Below are positions 1 to 13,125 of a stretch of 64,000 nucleotides of DNA, piece after piece. Every line of letters starts with the position of its first letter. Position 1 is the stretch's first letter. Position numbers and translations under genes: made by a program. This DNA is from Papaver somniferum (Eukaryota; Streptophyta; Magnoliopsida; Ranunculales; Papaveraceae): NCBI RefSeq assembly GCF_003573695.1, contig NC_039362.1, positions 193,064,827 through 193,128,826 on the forward strand, read 5' to 3'. A model generated the notes under the pieces. That model searched no databases. It was not told the origin of the DNA and saw only the letters and a program-made list of their open reading frames with translations.

Positions 1-208
1 AGTGATGCCTCACCTTGGCGGGATTTTCATACAAAGTACAAGAGCACCTTGTTTAGTGAAAGGTGTGAGGAAAGTTAGTCCGGTTGATATAAAGTGCGAC
101 ATGGGGAAGACAAGTGAGTTTGCACCTGTCCGCTCATTCGAAGAAAGCTTAGCAGAGATTCATGCGGAATTTGGATATCCCATGGATCTTAGCATCTGTT
201 CACCGTGA
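1..208 (+). CDS. 3' terminal part of an unrecognised protein gene
   Basis: An open frame runs in from the left edge and stops at a TGA at 206-208, giving the last 68 or so residues of a protein. The composition looks coding: balanced residues, and acidic and aromatic residues near the end (FEESLAEIHAEFGYP). The C-terminus is SICSP. I do not recognise the family, and the start and upstream exons lie outside the window. The following 250 bases are T- and G-rich and stop-laden, as expected of a 3' UTR. It could instead be the tail of a retroelement polyprotein, because LTR-like repeats begin about 660 bases downstream. Confidence 0.4.
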   Translation, partial: VMPHLGGIFIQSTRAPCLVKGVRKVSPVDIKCDMGKTSEFAPVRSFEESLAEIHAEFGYPMDLSICSP

Positions 209-869
209 ATAGCGCATGTATGAGGCAGGGGCATTGCATTGCTGTTTGCAAGTGCCTGAACCTGCAAGGTTGCTGAAGTATTGAGACTTTGGCATGTTAT
301 CTGTTTGCTGTTTCTGTTTGAAGTTTAAGTTGGGTGTTGCTGATCTTATGGTCTTTGAAGATAACACACTTTAGTTGGTGTATTTGCTTTGGTAATGTAT
401 TTGATTTCAGTAAGGCCGTTGGTTGGCCAATGGTGTAAATGAGAAGGAGTCCCTATGTTTCTTATGTACGGCTAGTGTAATGAATGAAGGTGGTGTTTAA
501 GAAAAAACCTTGTCTCTTTTTGATTAATGTAAAGCTAGTTCATTGGGGAAGAACTACAAGTATACTTAGCCAAAGTATGCAAAAGAAACGCTGAAAGCAA
601 ATAATTGAAGAATTGAAGTTGGTGGTATAGGCAAGTTTGTTGTTGGGAAAGTTACGGAGAAGTGCGACTGTATTTGGCAACGATAGCATGGAGTAACACA
701 ACAATAATGAAGATGTAAGTCCATCCAGCATATGGGTTAAGATCAGTAACTCATAGTTAGGAAGAGCATGATGTTGTTTTTCCGCTACATTAAAGTGTAG
801 CAGTTTGAAAGAACAAGTGAGACCTTGTTAGTTTCGAAGGCGTGAGGAGGAACCTGGTCCAGAGAGATG
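209..869. other. gene-free stretch, probable 3' UTR and flank
   Basis: No coding frame of note is visible. The first part resembles a 3' UTR (T-rich, with a TAATGAATGAA stretch near 477). The rest has the purine-rich GGCA/GTTG character of the LTR-like repeat that follows. Confidence 0.4.
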
Positions 870-2490
870 GTGTGATATCACGGGTATCCTAAGTCATGGC
901 TAATGTCATTCATTTCAGTCGAGTTTGCATTGGGGTGTTGCAAGGTGATTGAAGAATACTTAACTTATAATAAGGCATGTTGAATTGCAAGAGTGCAATG
1001 TCAGTCGGAATTGAAGGCAAGTAAGCTAAGTTATGCATATCAGGGTGACATGTTAGATATTTTTCGTGTACACTTAGGCACGGAATGGCTTGAAAAAAAA
1101 TAATTGTGTATGCTGATGCAAGGTGTATGGCAACAGATTGCGAGTAGCATTTGGGTGTTGAGATGTGAATGAAGTGGAGATTGAAGCATAGTCGACGATG
1201 CGAAAATGATGCTGGAATTCATAGGCTCAATGGCAAGGCAAACAAGCTAAGTGGCGGCATAAAGTACTAGGCAGAAAAGTTTTGGCAAGATTGAAGTCCA
1301 AACAAAGTTCCTGATTTCTGAGAGTGGCTCAGATACGTACAAGGCCAAGGAAAATTCAGTAGAGGCTGAACTGATGTTGCGTTCAACGAGGACGTTGAAC
1401 AGATTAGGTGGGGGAGGTCTATGACCGGCCTGCATAGTGGCGCACAATTATGTTGCGTTACGGAATTTGTAACCTGGCAGATGGATCTGCACAATCCGAC
1501 AATGTAGCGCCAAGATGGCTGAGACAAGAAAGGTTACTTGGCACATGCAACATTATGCGATACTATTGCATATCCTTATTCAGAGTTAGCCAAGCTCAAG
1601 GAAGGAATAAAGGATGAGATGCAAAGTCATGGAATGACTTTGGCATGGTCCTAAGCTTTTGCCAAGGCTTGGACTGTGCATGTGCATCAATGGCGATGCC
1701 AAACACGCCATTGGTGATTATTGCTCACCAAATGAGATGCAAGTGATGCATATGAAGCATGAAGTTGGACTAAGCAAGTCAAGACTCAAGTGGCATGGTA
1801 TTTGGATGTTGGCATGGTATTTGGATGTTGGCATCCAAATAAGCTAAGTATGCAAGTGACATGTACTTGGCAGACATGCAAGTGACATGTTGCATTACCA
1901 ATGCCAAATGCTTAGCAGAGGCCAAGAGTGAGTGAAGCGTAATCATTGTTGAAGGTGTGGCAGGAGTCCAAGCTGAGTTGCACGAGCATATCAAACATTG
2001 GCATAACGAGAGTTGTAGTTGCGATGTTGCGGGACTTAAGCTTAAGTGCCAGATGCGAGTGTGGGTGCATCACAAGCATTCCAAAGCGTGTGAGAAAGTT
2101 AGAGACGGTTACAAAGAGGCTTTGTAACCGATTTTGGCATGTCCTAACCGTCCAAGACATGTGTGGCGCGTTTTCAGAGTGCCAGCACAAAGTTAGCAGT
2201 TAAAAAGTAAGTTGTGGCGGTTAGGGAACTGCCCATGGACAGATGGTTGTTCATGGGGCGTGCAACAGAGTTGCATACGGATTGGCCCTGGTTCTTGGCA
2301 TTATAAATAGCCAGAGAACCCCTTGTAAACGAGTTGTTCAAGAGTTCAAGTGTTGAGGAACCATTTTGCAGTAGAGAGTGAGTTTGTTGTGGGCTTAGAG
2401 AATAAGCTTGTAAGTCCATTGGTTGGACTGATTTTGTAATCTTCCCCTTAAGCTAATAAAGTGAGTTGTTGGCTTATACGTTGTGCCTTG
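870..2490 (+). repeat. LTR-like direct repeat, copy A
   Basis: This copy matches 2747-4400 in the same orientation, with an offset of about 1.83-1.89 kb. Anchors that recur in both copies include GATTGAAGAATA (948 and 2780), GAGGACGTTGAACAGATT (near 1388 and 3220), the block around GACAATGTAGCGCCA, and a TATA box (TTATAAATAG at 2301, TATAAATAG at 4189). A TATA box followed by an AATAAA-type signal (2457) is the order expected for U3-R-U5 of an LTR. Boundaries are approximate. Identity is clearly below 80 percent, so the element is old. Confidence 0.45.
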
Positions 2491-2746
2491 GTATCTGGTT
2501 GATTCGAAGTTGCTCCCCTTATTTCTGTGTGGCATAAACATGGCAGGAACCTCTTTGTAGTATGGGCTACATTGTTTGGTAGAGAAAATCTGAGTAAGAC
2601 TTCCGTTGCATACTCTTGGTAGAGTTGGTTGTTTGCAAAGGTGCAAACTTATAAGGATGAAATACAAGTGGGTGATAAGGGATCACTGAACCATTGTATT
2701 GTCGGGTTATACTTGCGCGAAAATTTGTCAGGGACATTTGCAGGTG
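2491..2746 (+). mobile_element. very short putative interior between two LTR-like repeats
   Basis: About 250 bp separate the two repeats. The segment opens with TGGTATCTGGTT (2489-2500), close to the TGGTATCAGAGC primer-binding site complementary to initiator tRNA-Met. No coding potential is seen. If copies A and B are LTRs, this would be a non-autonomous, TRIM-like element with unusually long LTRs or an internal deletion. Confidence 0.3.
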
Positions 2747-4400
2747 TGACACATGGCATGATTTGGCGTAGGCGCATATGATTGAAGAATAATGCCAAGT
2801 ATTGTATAAGTCCTGTTATGTTGTGTGGTGCAACTAAAGTCGAAAAATGAAGGCAAAAGGCTATGGCATTGATCATTGTAATCAGTTGGAGAGAATCATT
2901 ACTTGCGTACACTTAGGCGCAAATGATTCAAGTGATATTCAAGCCTAATTCAGGGAATTGGCAAAAAGAATTTCCAGGTTGCATTTGGGTGGCTATATGC
3001 GATTGTAGTGGGAGTTGAAGTGTAGGCCAACGTGACAACAACAATACAAGTCAGTAGGATCGATGGCAATAAAGTAAGCTAAGTGATGGCATATGGTACT
3101 AGGATGAAAAGTTTTTGGCAAGGAAAAAAGCCAAACAAGTTTGCTGATTTCTGAGATAGGCTCAGAAGTGTACAAGGCCAGAGAATAAGTATAACGAGTA
3201 TACTTTGTTACATTCAACGAGGACGTTGAACAGATTGGGTGAGGGAGGTCTATAACGGTCCCAACAGTGACGCACTATGATTGTGCAATACTGAAGTTGA
3301 TCCTGGCTGATGAAGTTGCATAGTCCGACGATGTAGCGCCATTACAGCCAAGACAAGAAATGCTACTTAACACATGCAATACTATGTGATAGTGTTGCAT
3401 ATCCTTGATTCAGAGTTATCCCATCTCAAGAAAGGAAATAAGGATGCAATGCAAGTCATGGTATGAATTTGGCATTGGCACAAGCATTATCCAACGCTTG
3501 ACCAATGCATATGCAACAGTGGCGTTCCCAAACGCGCCATTAATGATTTTTGCTCGGCAAAAAGAATGCAGGTGATGCATATGAAGTATGAAGTTGAACT
3601 AGATAAGTCAAGACTCAAGTGGCGTGATATTTGAGTGTTGGCATCCAAATGAGCTAAGTGCATGATTCGGATAAATGAAGCGCAACCATTGCTGAATAAC
3701 TTGGCAGAAGTGTAAGTTGAATGAAGCGCAACCATTGTTGAATAACTTGGCAGAAGTGTAAGTTGAATGAAGCGCAACCATTGCTGAATAACTTGGCAGA
3801 AGTGAAAGTTGAATGAAGCGCAACCGTTGTCGAAGACTTGGCAGAGGCCGAGATTGAGTAAAGCACAACCATTGCGAACATTGGCACGGGCCGAAGTTTA
3901 GTGCAGCGCAATGATTGTCAGATTTGAGTTCAAGCTGTCAATTACGAGTGTGTGTGCATCACACGCATGCTAGAGCAAAGGAGTTGGATTGAGATGGTTA
4001 TAAAGTGGCTTTATAACCAATTTGGCAAAACATAACCACTAAGAACAGATGTGTCATAATTCTGCAAGCCAACACAAAAGCTGGCAGTTAAAAAGACATT
4101 ATGGCGGTTATGGAAACTACTTATGGGACACATGACTGTTCCATGTGTGTGCAAGTGTTGTGAACGGTTTTGGCTAGTGAGTTTGATGTATAAATAGTCC
4201 TAAGGAGTGGGAAAAATCAGTAGGCTTACATAGGAGAGAGTTTTGTAGACATGTAGTCTCATACTTGAGAGAATAAGGCATCACCAAGAAGGTGATAGCC
4301 TGTTTAGTCCATGTGATGGATTGTTTGATATAATCTTCCTCTAATGCAATTTAGATTGCAATAATAGCCATCTTTATTAAACATTCCTAGTTTGTGGCCT
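2747..4400 (+). repeat. LTR-like direct repeat, copy B
   Basis: This is the second copy of the repeat at 870-2490. It has its own TATA box at 4189-4197 and a T-rich downstream region. It differs from copy A by an internal amplification of a 46-48 bp unit at 3674-3907. The right boundary is uncertain. A GGATGGATTTTTCCATCC palindrome lies just beyond, at about 4419. Confidence 0.45.
3674..3907 (+). repeat. tandem array of a 46-48 bp unit
   Basis: The unit GAAGCGCAACCATTG, then a short variable part, then CTTGGCAGA, is repeated four to five times. The first three units are nearly identical and the last two are diverged. The equivalent part of copy A (about 1903-1990) has only one or two recognisable units, so the array expanded after the two copies separated. 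Confidence 0.75.
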
Positions 4401-4465
4401 AGGTCATTTATTTGGGCCGGATGGATTTTTCCATCCACCCGATAGAAAAGGATAAGGGATGTCTA

Positions 4466-5635
4466 AAGTGTACTAAAATACTAACTTACTGTTATGCAAA
4501 CTTAATAATTCTAACTATTTAAAAAAAAATACTAAAACCTAAATGATTTTTACTAACAACTTCAATAAAAAAACTAAGTCCCAATCCATCAAAATTAAAA
4601 ACTAAAACCTAATCACAAACATCAATTCAATTCTCTAATTTTTGGTTTTCGCACAATATTTCATTGACAAACAAATTCAAGTGATTGAGTTAAATCCCTT
4701 TAATCCGTTCATTTTAAGAGGGATTCATTAATGATTTAACTATGAATCTCTGGAATTTCTCATCAAATTTTTATGAAATCAAACCACAATAGGTTGATAT
4801 GAGCATTAACATAAACTGATTGTTGTTGATCTTCCCATAATCGGAAGATATGGTACACCTACATAAACCGATTATGGGGTTGATGTGATGAACATCAACC
4901 ACAACTGGTTCATGCTAATAATGCATACATTAACCGATTCTTAAACCATGTTTGAGTTCGTACAAATATCAAGAATCAGTATATGTGTAACAGTCGAGAA
5001 AACCCATTGTGAACAATCAATTTTTATATCTAAGTATATCAACTAATTAAGGATTTGATGGTTTTAAAGGAAATTTCCCCAAAATAACAATCGGTTCACG
5101 TTGAGTAACATGTAATCCAATCTATGTTCGCATTTTCCTGGGCAATTTTTGTCTCCCTAATCGAATCACATATACGCACATAAACTGATTGTACTACAAT
5201 CGGTTTTTGCGGTGATGAACAAACGACCGTTTGTCGTTCCCAGTTTGGAATTTATTCCAGAATCGGTTCATGTATTATCATCGAATATACCTATTCAGGT
5301 TAAAATTTTGAATGTTTTCATGCGATGTACCCACTTCTTCATCATAACTAGAGTCTTATCCTCGCTATAAAGTTACATTTTTGCAAACAAAATTACAGAT
5401 TTTGGTTTTTCTTATTTTCCTTTATTTTTTCTTCTTTTTCAAATCTTGAAAGAGGAAATGAATTTTTACTCTAATCTAAACACTATAATCAAACTCAAGC
5501 ACCAATAGATTTAGCTAATACCAACTTAATTAATCATCACTAATGAATAAAGGTATAATAGTCATTCACGAAAATGGGTAGATAAAAAATTTCCAGAGAT
5601 TATTTTTTTACCCTGTTTTGTTTTTTTAGTACACA
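4466..5635. mobile_element. possible DNA element with short inverted ends
   Basis: The left end reads AAGTGTACTAAAA and the right end TTTTAGTACACA, which are imperfect inverted ends. Both are flanked by CTA (4463-4465 and 5636-5638), a possible 3-bp target duplication. The interior is AT-rich and non-coding, with about eight scattered AATCGGTT/AACCGATT motifs resembling the array at 19.9-20.8 kb. No transposase is visible. The evidence is only terminal, so this is tentative. Confidence 0.3.
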
Positions 5636-5840
5636 CTAGGCTCGAGACTCGGAAGGTTATTAAAATGTTAGAGATACTACATTCTAAGGGATGCAGATAG
5701 GCACGCACGATGCTACCGGCCACTCCAGTTTGCGAGTAAGTTGGCTTGTGGGTTGCTAGCAGCGCGGGGTTGCCGCAACAACTTTATTTATGCGGTCAGG
5801 CCTTTTAGTTTGCAAAAACCAAGCTAGTAGTAGACTTAAC

Positions 5841-5850
5841 ATTATAAACC
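5841..5850 (+). promoter_or_regulatory. TATA-like box of the HIT-family gene
   Basis: ATTATAAACC lies about 35 bases before the CT-rich leader and 33 bases before the start codon at 5883. This spacing implies a very short 5' UTR, unless the real start of transcription lies upstream. Confidence 0.45.
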
Positions 5851-5882
5851 TTCACTTCTCTTCATCGTCATCTGGCTCGTCA

Positions 5883-8050
<2,168 letters not shown>

Positions 8051-8640
8051 TAACGATGTCCACTAGACCGCCATGGCATCATGTTAGAATAAGGATGATT
8101 ACTGTTCCTAGATATAATTTGAAAAATGTATTAAAGAAGAGACCCCACCCCAGAGAGTAAACTTCAAACTTTAAATTGTATGAATAAATCCCAGATCTTG
8201 GTTCTTAATTTGGAATGAACTTATTATTATATCAGTACAATTTTAGCTGCTTCATAGTTTGTTCTTTTTTCTTTTTGACAAAGGTAACTTCATTGATTAC
8301 TTTATGTTTACAACATTGTCAGCTACTCAGCTAATACAATTTCAATAATAGGAGGTGAGTTCCCATTCAGAGTTGTTTAAAAGAAGATACAGGCCCGAAT
8401 GAAATTCAGAGGAGTGAAGTTAAACAACTTCAGAACTGGTTCCACTGTCACAAGTCGTTCCGTCCCATCTCCATGTATCAAACCAGTTTATGACCGAGTC
8501 ATTGTCATGGGATGCAAATCACGGTGCAAAGTCGTTAAATGTAGTGATTACAGATTACTCCACTGTATGGCATTGAGTTATCGCGAACAATCTGAGCAGT
8601 GCCTTACAACTGAGCAAATAACAACGGCAAACTGGCATCC
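8051..8640 (+). other. 3' UTR of the HIT gene and intergenic spacer
   Basis: The first 150-200 bases are the likely 3' UTR, with TGAATAAATC near 8180. The rest is spacer. A 102-codon open frame at 8399-8707 runs through the promoter that follows, has no recognisable domain, and is not believed. Confidence 0.5.
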
Positions 8641-8652
8641 TCGTGTAATATT

Positions 8653-8706
8653 AGGCCCAAAATGTGCATTTGGAGGCCCATATCAATTCCGGTTTATAAA
8701 ACCCTA
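8653..8706 (+). promoter_or_regulatory. site II / telo-box promoter at the head of the snoRNA-rich locus
   Basis: Two AGGCCCA elements (8653-8659 and 8674-8680, site II type) are followed by TTTATAAAA (8693-8701), which overlaps AAACCCTAA (8698-8706), a telo-box. This combination is known from plant ribosomal-protein and snoRNA gene promoters. A CT-rich leader follows from about 8720. No coding exon was found downstream, which fits a non-coding host transcript. Confidence 0.6.
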
Positions 8707-9139
8707 ATCTGAAACTTTTATACCTTGCCTGCCTTCTCTGCTATAGATATTCATTTCCACAGAAGCTGCCTCCAAAGTCCAAACAGTAACCCTAAGTATT
8801 CTTTTACTTGTACCTCTAGATAGACAATTGCTTGCTTCTTTTCTATACAACTTCTATGCTGCTTTTCTCTGTTTAATGTTGTGTGTTTGATTATAATCGT
8901 GTGTAATGCAAGTCAGCTTCTTGTTTGGATCTTGAAAAAAATCTACGATTCAATCGATTATACCTTTTACAGGAACTTGCAATATTGAATCCTTCAGTAT
9001 CACTCGCCTATTTTGATTCTTTTATCTGATTCTTCAGGCCCTTTAAATACTGATACATCATTAGTTACAACTGCTGAGTTAGGGTTTGATTATATATCCG
9101 ATTCTTTCTTTATTGTATGATTTAGGGTTTGATTGATAT

Positions 9140-9219
9140 GAGCAGATGATGAAACAAATATTTTTCATACTGATTATTATGAAGTTATAAAATATTCGAG
9201 CTTTTTAAAACTGATGCTC
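9140..9219 (+). ncRNA. box C/D snoRNA copy 1, 18S rRNA guide
   Basis: This 80-nt unit has all C/D hallmarks. The terminal stem is GAGCA (9140-9144) with TGCTC (9215-9219). The C box is ATGATGA (9146-9152), with CTGA at 9170-9173 (D') and CTGA at 9211-9214 (D). Immediately upstream of D is CGAGCTTTTTAA, the exact complement of TTAAAAAGCTCG, a conserved 18S rRNA stretch. The D+5 rule places the 2'-O-methylation on the first A of that run. From memory, yeast snR47 and human SNORD62 act in the same 18S region. Two further copies lie downstream. Confidence 0.82.
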
Positions 9220-9340
9220 ATTCTTTTCAATTCTGATTGCAATTATTTCTTTTTATAAATTGATGAAAAAGATTTATCAAGAATGTTCATTGCTAGGATA
9301 AGTTGATGAAAAAGGGTTATGGAGAATGTTTATAGTTATG

Positions 9341-9460
9341 CTAGGCTTAGTCAAGTGTTAAAACTTAATACAGTGTTTGACACGGTTACAAGCCTAGTAT
9401 ATCAATCTGTACTCTCGTTGGAGGGTGAAGTTCATATCCACTGCTATCACCTGTACATTT
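9341..9460 (+). ncRNA. H/ACA-like snoRNA candidate, copy 1
   Basis: The layout is hairpin, hinge, hairpin, tail. Stem 1 is CTAGGCTT (9341-9348) with AAGCCTAG (9390-9397), with an inner GTCAA/TTGAC pairing. The hinge has ATATCA (9399-9404), which fits ANANNA. Stem 2 is GGTGA (9424-9428) with TCACC (9447-9451). ACA is at 9455-9457, three bases before the proposed end. The same segment recurs at 11825 and, for the second hairpin only, at about 15592. Pseudouridylation pockets are not obvious, so a neutral duplicated exon is the alternative. Confidence 0.4.
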
Positions 9461-9539
9461 GTACCCTACACTTTTTTTATTCTGTTTCCCCATTCATGAT
9501 TTACATAATAAGAATTCTAGATGTTTTAAGCACTATTCT

Positions 9540-11560
9540 ATAGTGGATTTTTTATTGTATAAATAAATGAGTGAATGTTTTGAAATTGCTGTGCTTATTG
9601 ACGGTCCGGTGCTGATTAGATGTCTCTCCCATCAGCACCTAACATTTTCATAAGCTAGAGTTTATGTAGCCTCCTTGTCTTTCGAACTTCCCTTGGACTT
9701 GATAGGGAAGAAACACAACTTGGCTTACATTCTGTCTACCTTATAGTACCATTGCAGTGAAGCTTTTTTAATAGACTGGATTGTACAATCTTGCTCATGC
9801 TGGAGGAGAACCAGGAGAAAAATTAATTGAGTTTAGTTGCATGTGGCCTATGCTGGCTCTGCCACTAGTTCATTTGGTTTTGAGTTTAGTAGTATCAGTT
9901 GTTTAAATCTTATGACTTTTTAGTTTTTCTCTTGCGTGTAGGCAATTTACACAAGAAAAACTATGAGAAGAATTAAATGAGTTGGAGTTGGGAATGTTAT
10001 TATGTGAAGTAAGGTGTTTCACGATGGGTCTGTTATTATCCTTCAAAGGTTGCTGCCTCTTGAAGCGTATTTAAACCTTCTAAGGTTTTTTTTTTCGGGT
10101 CGATATATGTATCCTAATATCAAGGGTACTTATGAACAAAGAAGAGTACTATCCTCAGAAGGTCAAAATACGCTTTGAGGGCCAGCACCAAAAGAATTAG
10201 TTGCATGTGGCCTATGGCGGCTCTGCCACTAGTTCAATTGGTTTTGAGTTTAGTAGTATCAGTTGTTTAAATCTTGTGAAGTTTTAGTTTTTCTCTTGGG
10301 TTTAGGCAATTAAACTAGGAGAGGAATTAAACAGTCGTTGGGTGTCGGGAAGGTTTGTTATGTGAAGTGAAGAGTTCCTTCGAAGGCTGCTGCCTCTTGA
10401 GGTCTATTTAAGCCTTCTAAGGTCTGATTTTTTTGGTCAATATATGTACCCTAATTTCAAGGGTATACTTATGAACAAAGAAGCGAACTATCCTCAGAAG
10501 GTCAAAATAGGCTTTGAGGGCCAGCGCCAAAAGAATTAGTTGCATGTAGCCTATGCCGGCTCTGCCACTGGTTCAATTGGTTTTGAGTTTAGTAGTATCA
10601 GTTGTTTAAATCTTATGTATTTTTAGTTTTTCTCTTGGGTTTAGGCAATTAAACAAGGAGAATGTTTTAAAATTGCTGTGCTTATTGATGGTCCGGTGCT
10701 GATTAGATGTCTCCCCCATCAGCACCTAACTTTTTCATAAGCTAGAGTTTATGTAGTCTGCTTGTCTTTCGAACTTCCCTTGGACTTGATAGGGAAGAAA
10801 CACAACTTGGCTTACATTCTGTCTACCTTATAGTACCCTTGCTGTGAAGCTTTTATAATTGACCGGATTGTACAATCTTGCTCATGCCGGAGGAGAACCA
10901 GGAGAGGAATTAATCTGAGTTGTTGGGTGTTGGGAATGTTTATTATGTGAAGTAAGGTGTTTCACGTTAGGTCTGTTATTATCCCTCGAAGGCTGCAGTC
11001 TCTTGAAGCGTATTTAAGCCTTCTAAGGTTTTTTTTTTTTTGGTCAATATATGTATCCTAATATCAAGGGTACTTATGAACAAAGAAGGGAACTATCCTC
11101 AGAAGGTCAAAATACGCTTTGAGGGCCAACGCCAAAAGAATTAGTTGCATGTGGATTTTAGTTTATGTGGTTTCGAGTTTAGTAGTATCAGTTGTTTAAA
11201 TTCCTGTGAATTTTTAGTTTTTCTCTTGGGTTTAGGCAATTAAACAAGGAGAATGTTTTAAAATTGCTGTGCTTATTGACGGTCCGGTGCTGATTAGATG
11301 TCTCCCCCATCAGCACCTAACTTTTTCATAAGCTAGAGTTTATGTAGCCTCCTTGTCTTTTGAACTTCCCATGGATTTGATAGGGAAGAAACACAACATT
11401 CCGTCTAGCTTATAATACCCTTGAAGTGAAGCTTTTATAATTGACCGGAACATCCTCTCTGGCTCATGCCCGAGGAGAACTAGGTGGAATTGAATGAATT
11501 GTTGGGTGTAAAGTAAGGTGTTTCACGTAAGGTCTGTTAATATCGCCCGATTGTATGATT
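9540..11560 (+). repeat. interspersed direct repeats of the snoRNA locus
   Basis: Three sequence blocks recur in this stretch and again at 12230-12910. Block 1 carries GGTGCTGAT/ATCAGCACC and CTTCCCT/AGGGAAG hairpins (near 9608, 10695, 11286 and 12330). Block 2 is the CCTTCTAAGG segment (near 10076, 10410, 11020 and 12685). Block 3 starts TTAGTTGCATGTGGCC (near 9833, 10198, 10537, 11142 and 12806). Order is broadly kept with a spacing of 340-600 bp, so this is a locally amplified unit. No protein frame is conserved between copies, so it looks non-coding. Confidence 0.7.
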
Positions 11561-11624
11561 TAGGGTTTGATTATATAGTCTATTATTTCTTGATTGTATG
11601 ATTTAGGGTTTGATTGATTGATAT

Positions 11625-11703
11625 GAGCAGATGATGAAACAAATATTTTAAGACTGATTAGTATGAAGTTATTAAATATTCGAGCTTTTTAAAACTGATG
11701 CTC
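11625..11703 (+). ncRNA. box C/D snoRNA copy 2, 18S rRNA guide
   Basis: Second copy of the snoRNA at 9140. The stem is GAGCA (11625-11629) with TGCTC (11699-11703). The C box ATGATGA is at 11631-11637, D' CTGA at 11654-11657 and D CTGA at 11695-11698. The guide CGAGCTTTTTAA is unchanged, while several bases between the boxes differ from copy 1. The C box, D box, stem and guide are all kept while the rest drifts, as expected under selection. Confidence 0.82.
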
Positions 11704-11824
11704 ATTATTTTCAATTCTAATTGCAATTATTTCTTTTTACAAATTGATGAGAAAGATTTATCAAGAATGTTCATAGCTATGATAAGTTGATGAAAACGGG
11801 TTATGGAGAATGTTTATAGTTATG

Positions 11825-11945
11825 CTAGGCTTAGTCAAGTGTTAAAACTTAATACAGTGTTTGACGCGGTTACAAGCCTAGTATATCAATGTGTACTCTC
11901 GTTGGAGGGTGAAGTTCATATCTACTGCTATCACTTGTACGTATG
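11825..11945 (+). ncRNA. H/ACA-like snoRNA candidate, copy 2
   Basis: Duplicate of 9341-9460 lying about 120 bases after snoRNA copy 2, the same spacing as in the first pair. The outer CTAGGCTT/AAGCCTAG stem and the ATATCA hinge are kept. The terminal ACA has become ACG and the second stem has one change, so this copy may be inactive. Confidence 0.3.
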
Positions 11946-12229
11946 TACTCTACACTTTTTCATATCTCTGCCTATTACAAAGCTTATCCTTGGACCTTGG
12001 ATTGTATCCAGCTAGTTTACATATTTCAGTCACTGTCTTAGTGGTTGCATATGTTGCTAAGCTAGCTAAAGTTGTTGCTAGACTGTTATGGCTTTTGTGA
12101 ATCTAATTTCAAAAAGAGTTCTTCGTTGCCTAGGCTATTGTGATTGATTAAGTATAGTCTGATAATAAAAAATTCCTTAATTTCGACAAGAAAAGGTAAG
12201 TATAGGAGAGTCGGGTCTCAGTGCCAAGC

Positions 12230-12910
12230 ATGTTTTGTAGCGTTTGTACGATGTTTTAAGCACAATCTTATAGTGGATTTTTTTGTATAGATGAATGTGC
12301 TTGAAATTGCTGTGCTTATTGACTGTCCGGTGCTTATTAGATTTTTCCCCATCAGCACCTAACTTTTTCATAAGCTAGAGTTTATGTAGCCACCTTGTCT
12401 TTCAAACTTCCTTGGACTTGATAGGGAAGAAACACAACTTGGCTTACATTCCGTCCAATACGAGCCTATAGTACCCTTGCAGTAAAGTATTCTATCTTGA
12501 GGAGAATTAGGGCAGGAATTAAATGTGCCGTTGGGTGTCGGGAAGGTCTATCATGTCAAGTAAAGTGAAGGTGTTTCAGTGGCTTAGAACACAAAACCAT
12601 GAGAATCAGTGGCGGGTGGAGCCAGCCTACATCACGGGGTTAATCTCCTCTGAAGGCTGCTGCCTCTCGAGGTCTATTGAATCCTTCTAAGGCTTGATTT
12701 TTTGGGTCAATATATGCACCCTAATTCAAGGGAATATATATGAACAAAGAAGGGAACTAGCTTTAAAAGGTCAAAATAGGCTTTGTGGGCCAGTGCCATA
12801 GGAATTAGTTGCTTTGACGCCTATGCTGCCACTGGTTCAATTGGTTTTGAGTTTAGTAGTAAAAACAGTTTAAATCTTATGATTTTTCTCTTGGGTTTAG
12901 GCAATTATTT
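12230..12910 (+). repeat. fourth unit of the locus repeat family
   Basis: This stretch carries degenerate copies of all three blocks described at 9540-11560, in the same order. The first hairpin is broken by GGTGCTTAT in place of GGTGCTGAT. No gene is seen. Confidence 0.6.
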
Positions 12911-13125
12911 CTTATGAGTCGGTCTAAAGTTCTACAGTTATATTCATCAAATTTTTATTTTCTCTTTGTAAGATACTAACCAGGATCCTATCAAACCCGA
13001 AAAACTATACATGAGGCTGTGCTGCCTTCAAGTTCTCACGAATCATATAAGCAATGCTGCAATGACCTGTGGAATCCCTCAAGTTATCATAAATAGTCTG
13101 AGCAGTAACCGTGCAGTCCATCAAG

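Noticed and set aside
8399..8707. 102-codon open frame before the snoRNA locus
   Set aside because: It overlaps the site II/telo-box promoter, has no recognisable domain, and its end is the TATA box itself.
9319..9543. Open frame starting MENVYSYARLSQ, repeated at 11803
   Set aside because: The similarity is DNA-level duplication. The two copies diverge in frame after about 50 codons, and the segment folds as an H/ACA-like RNA instead.
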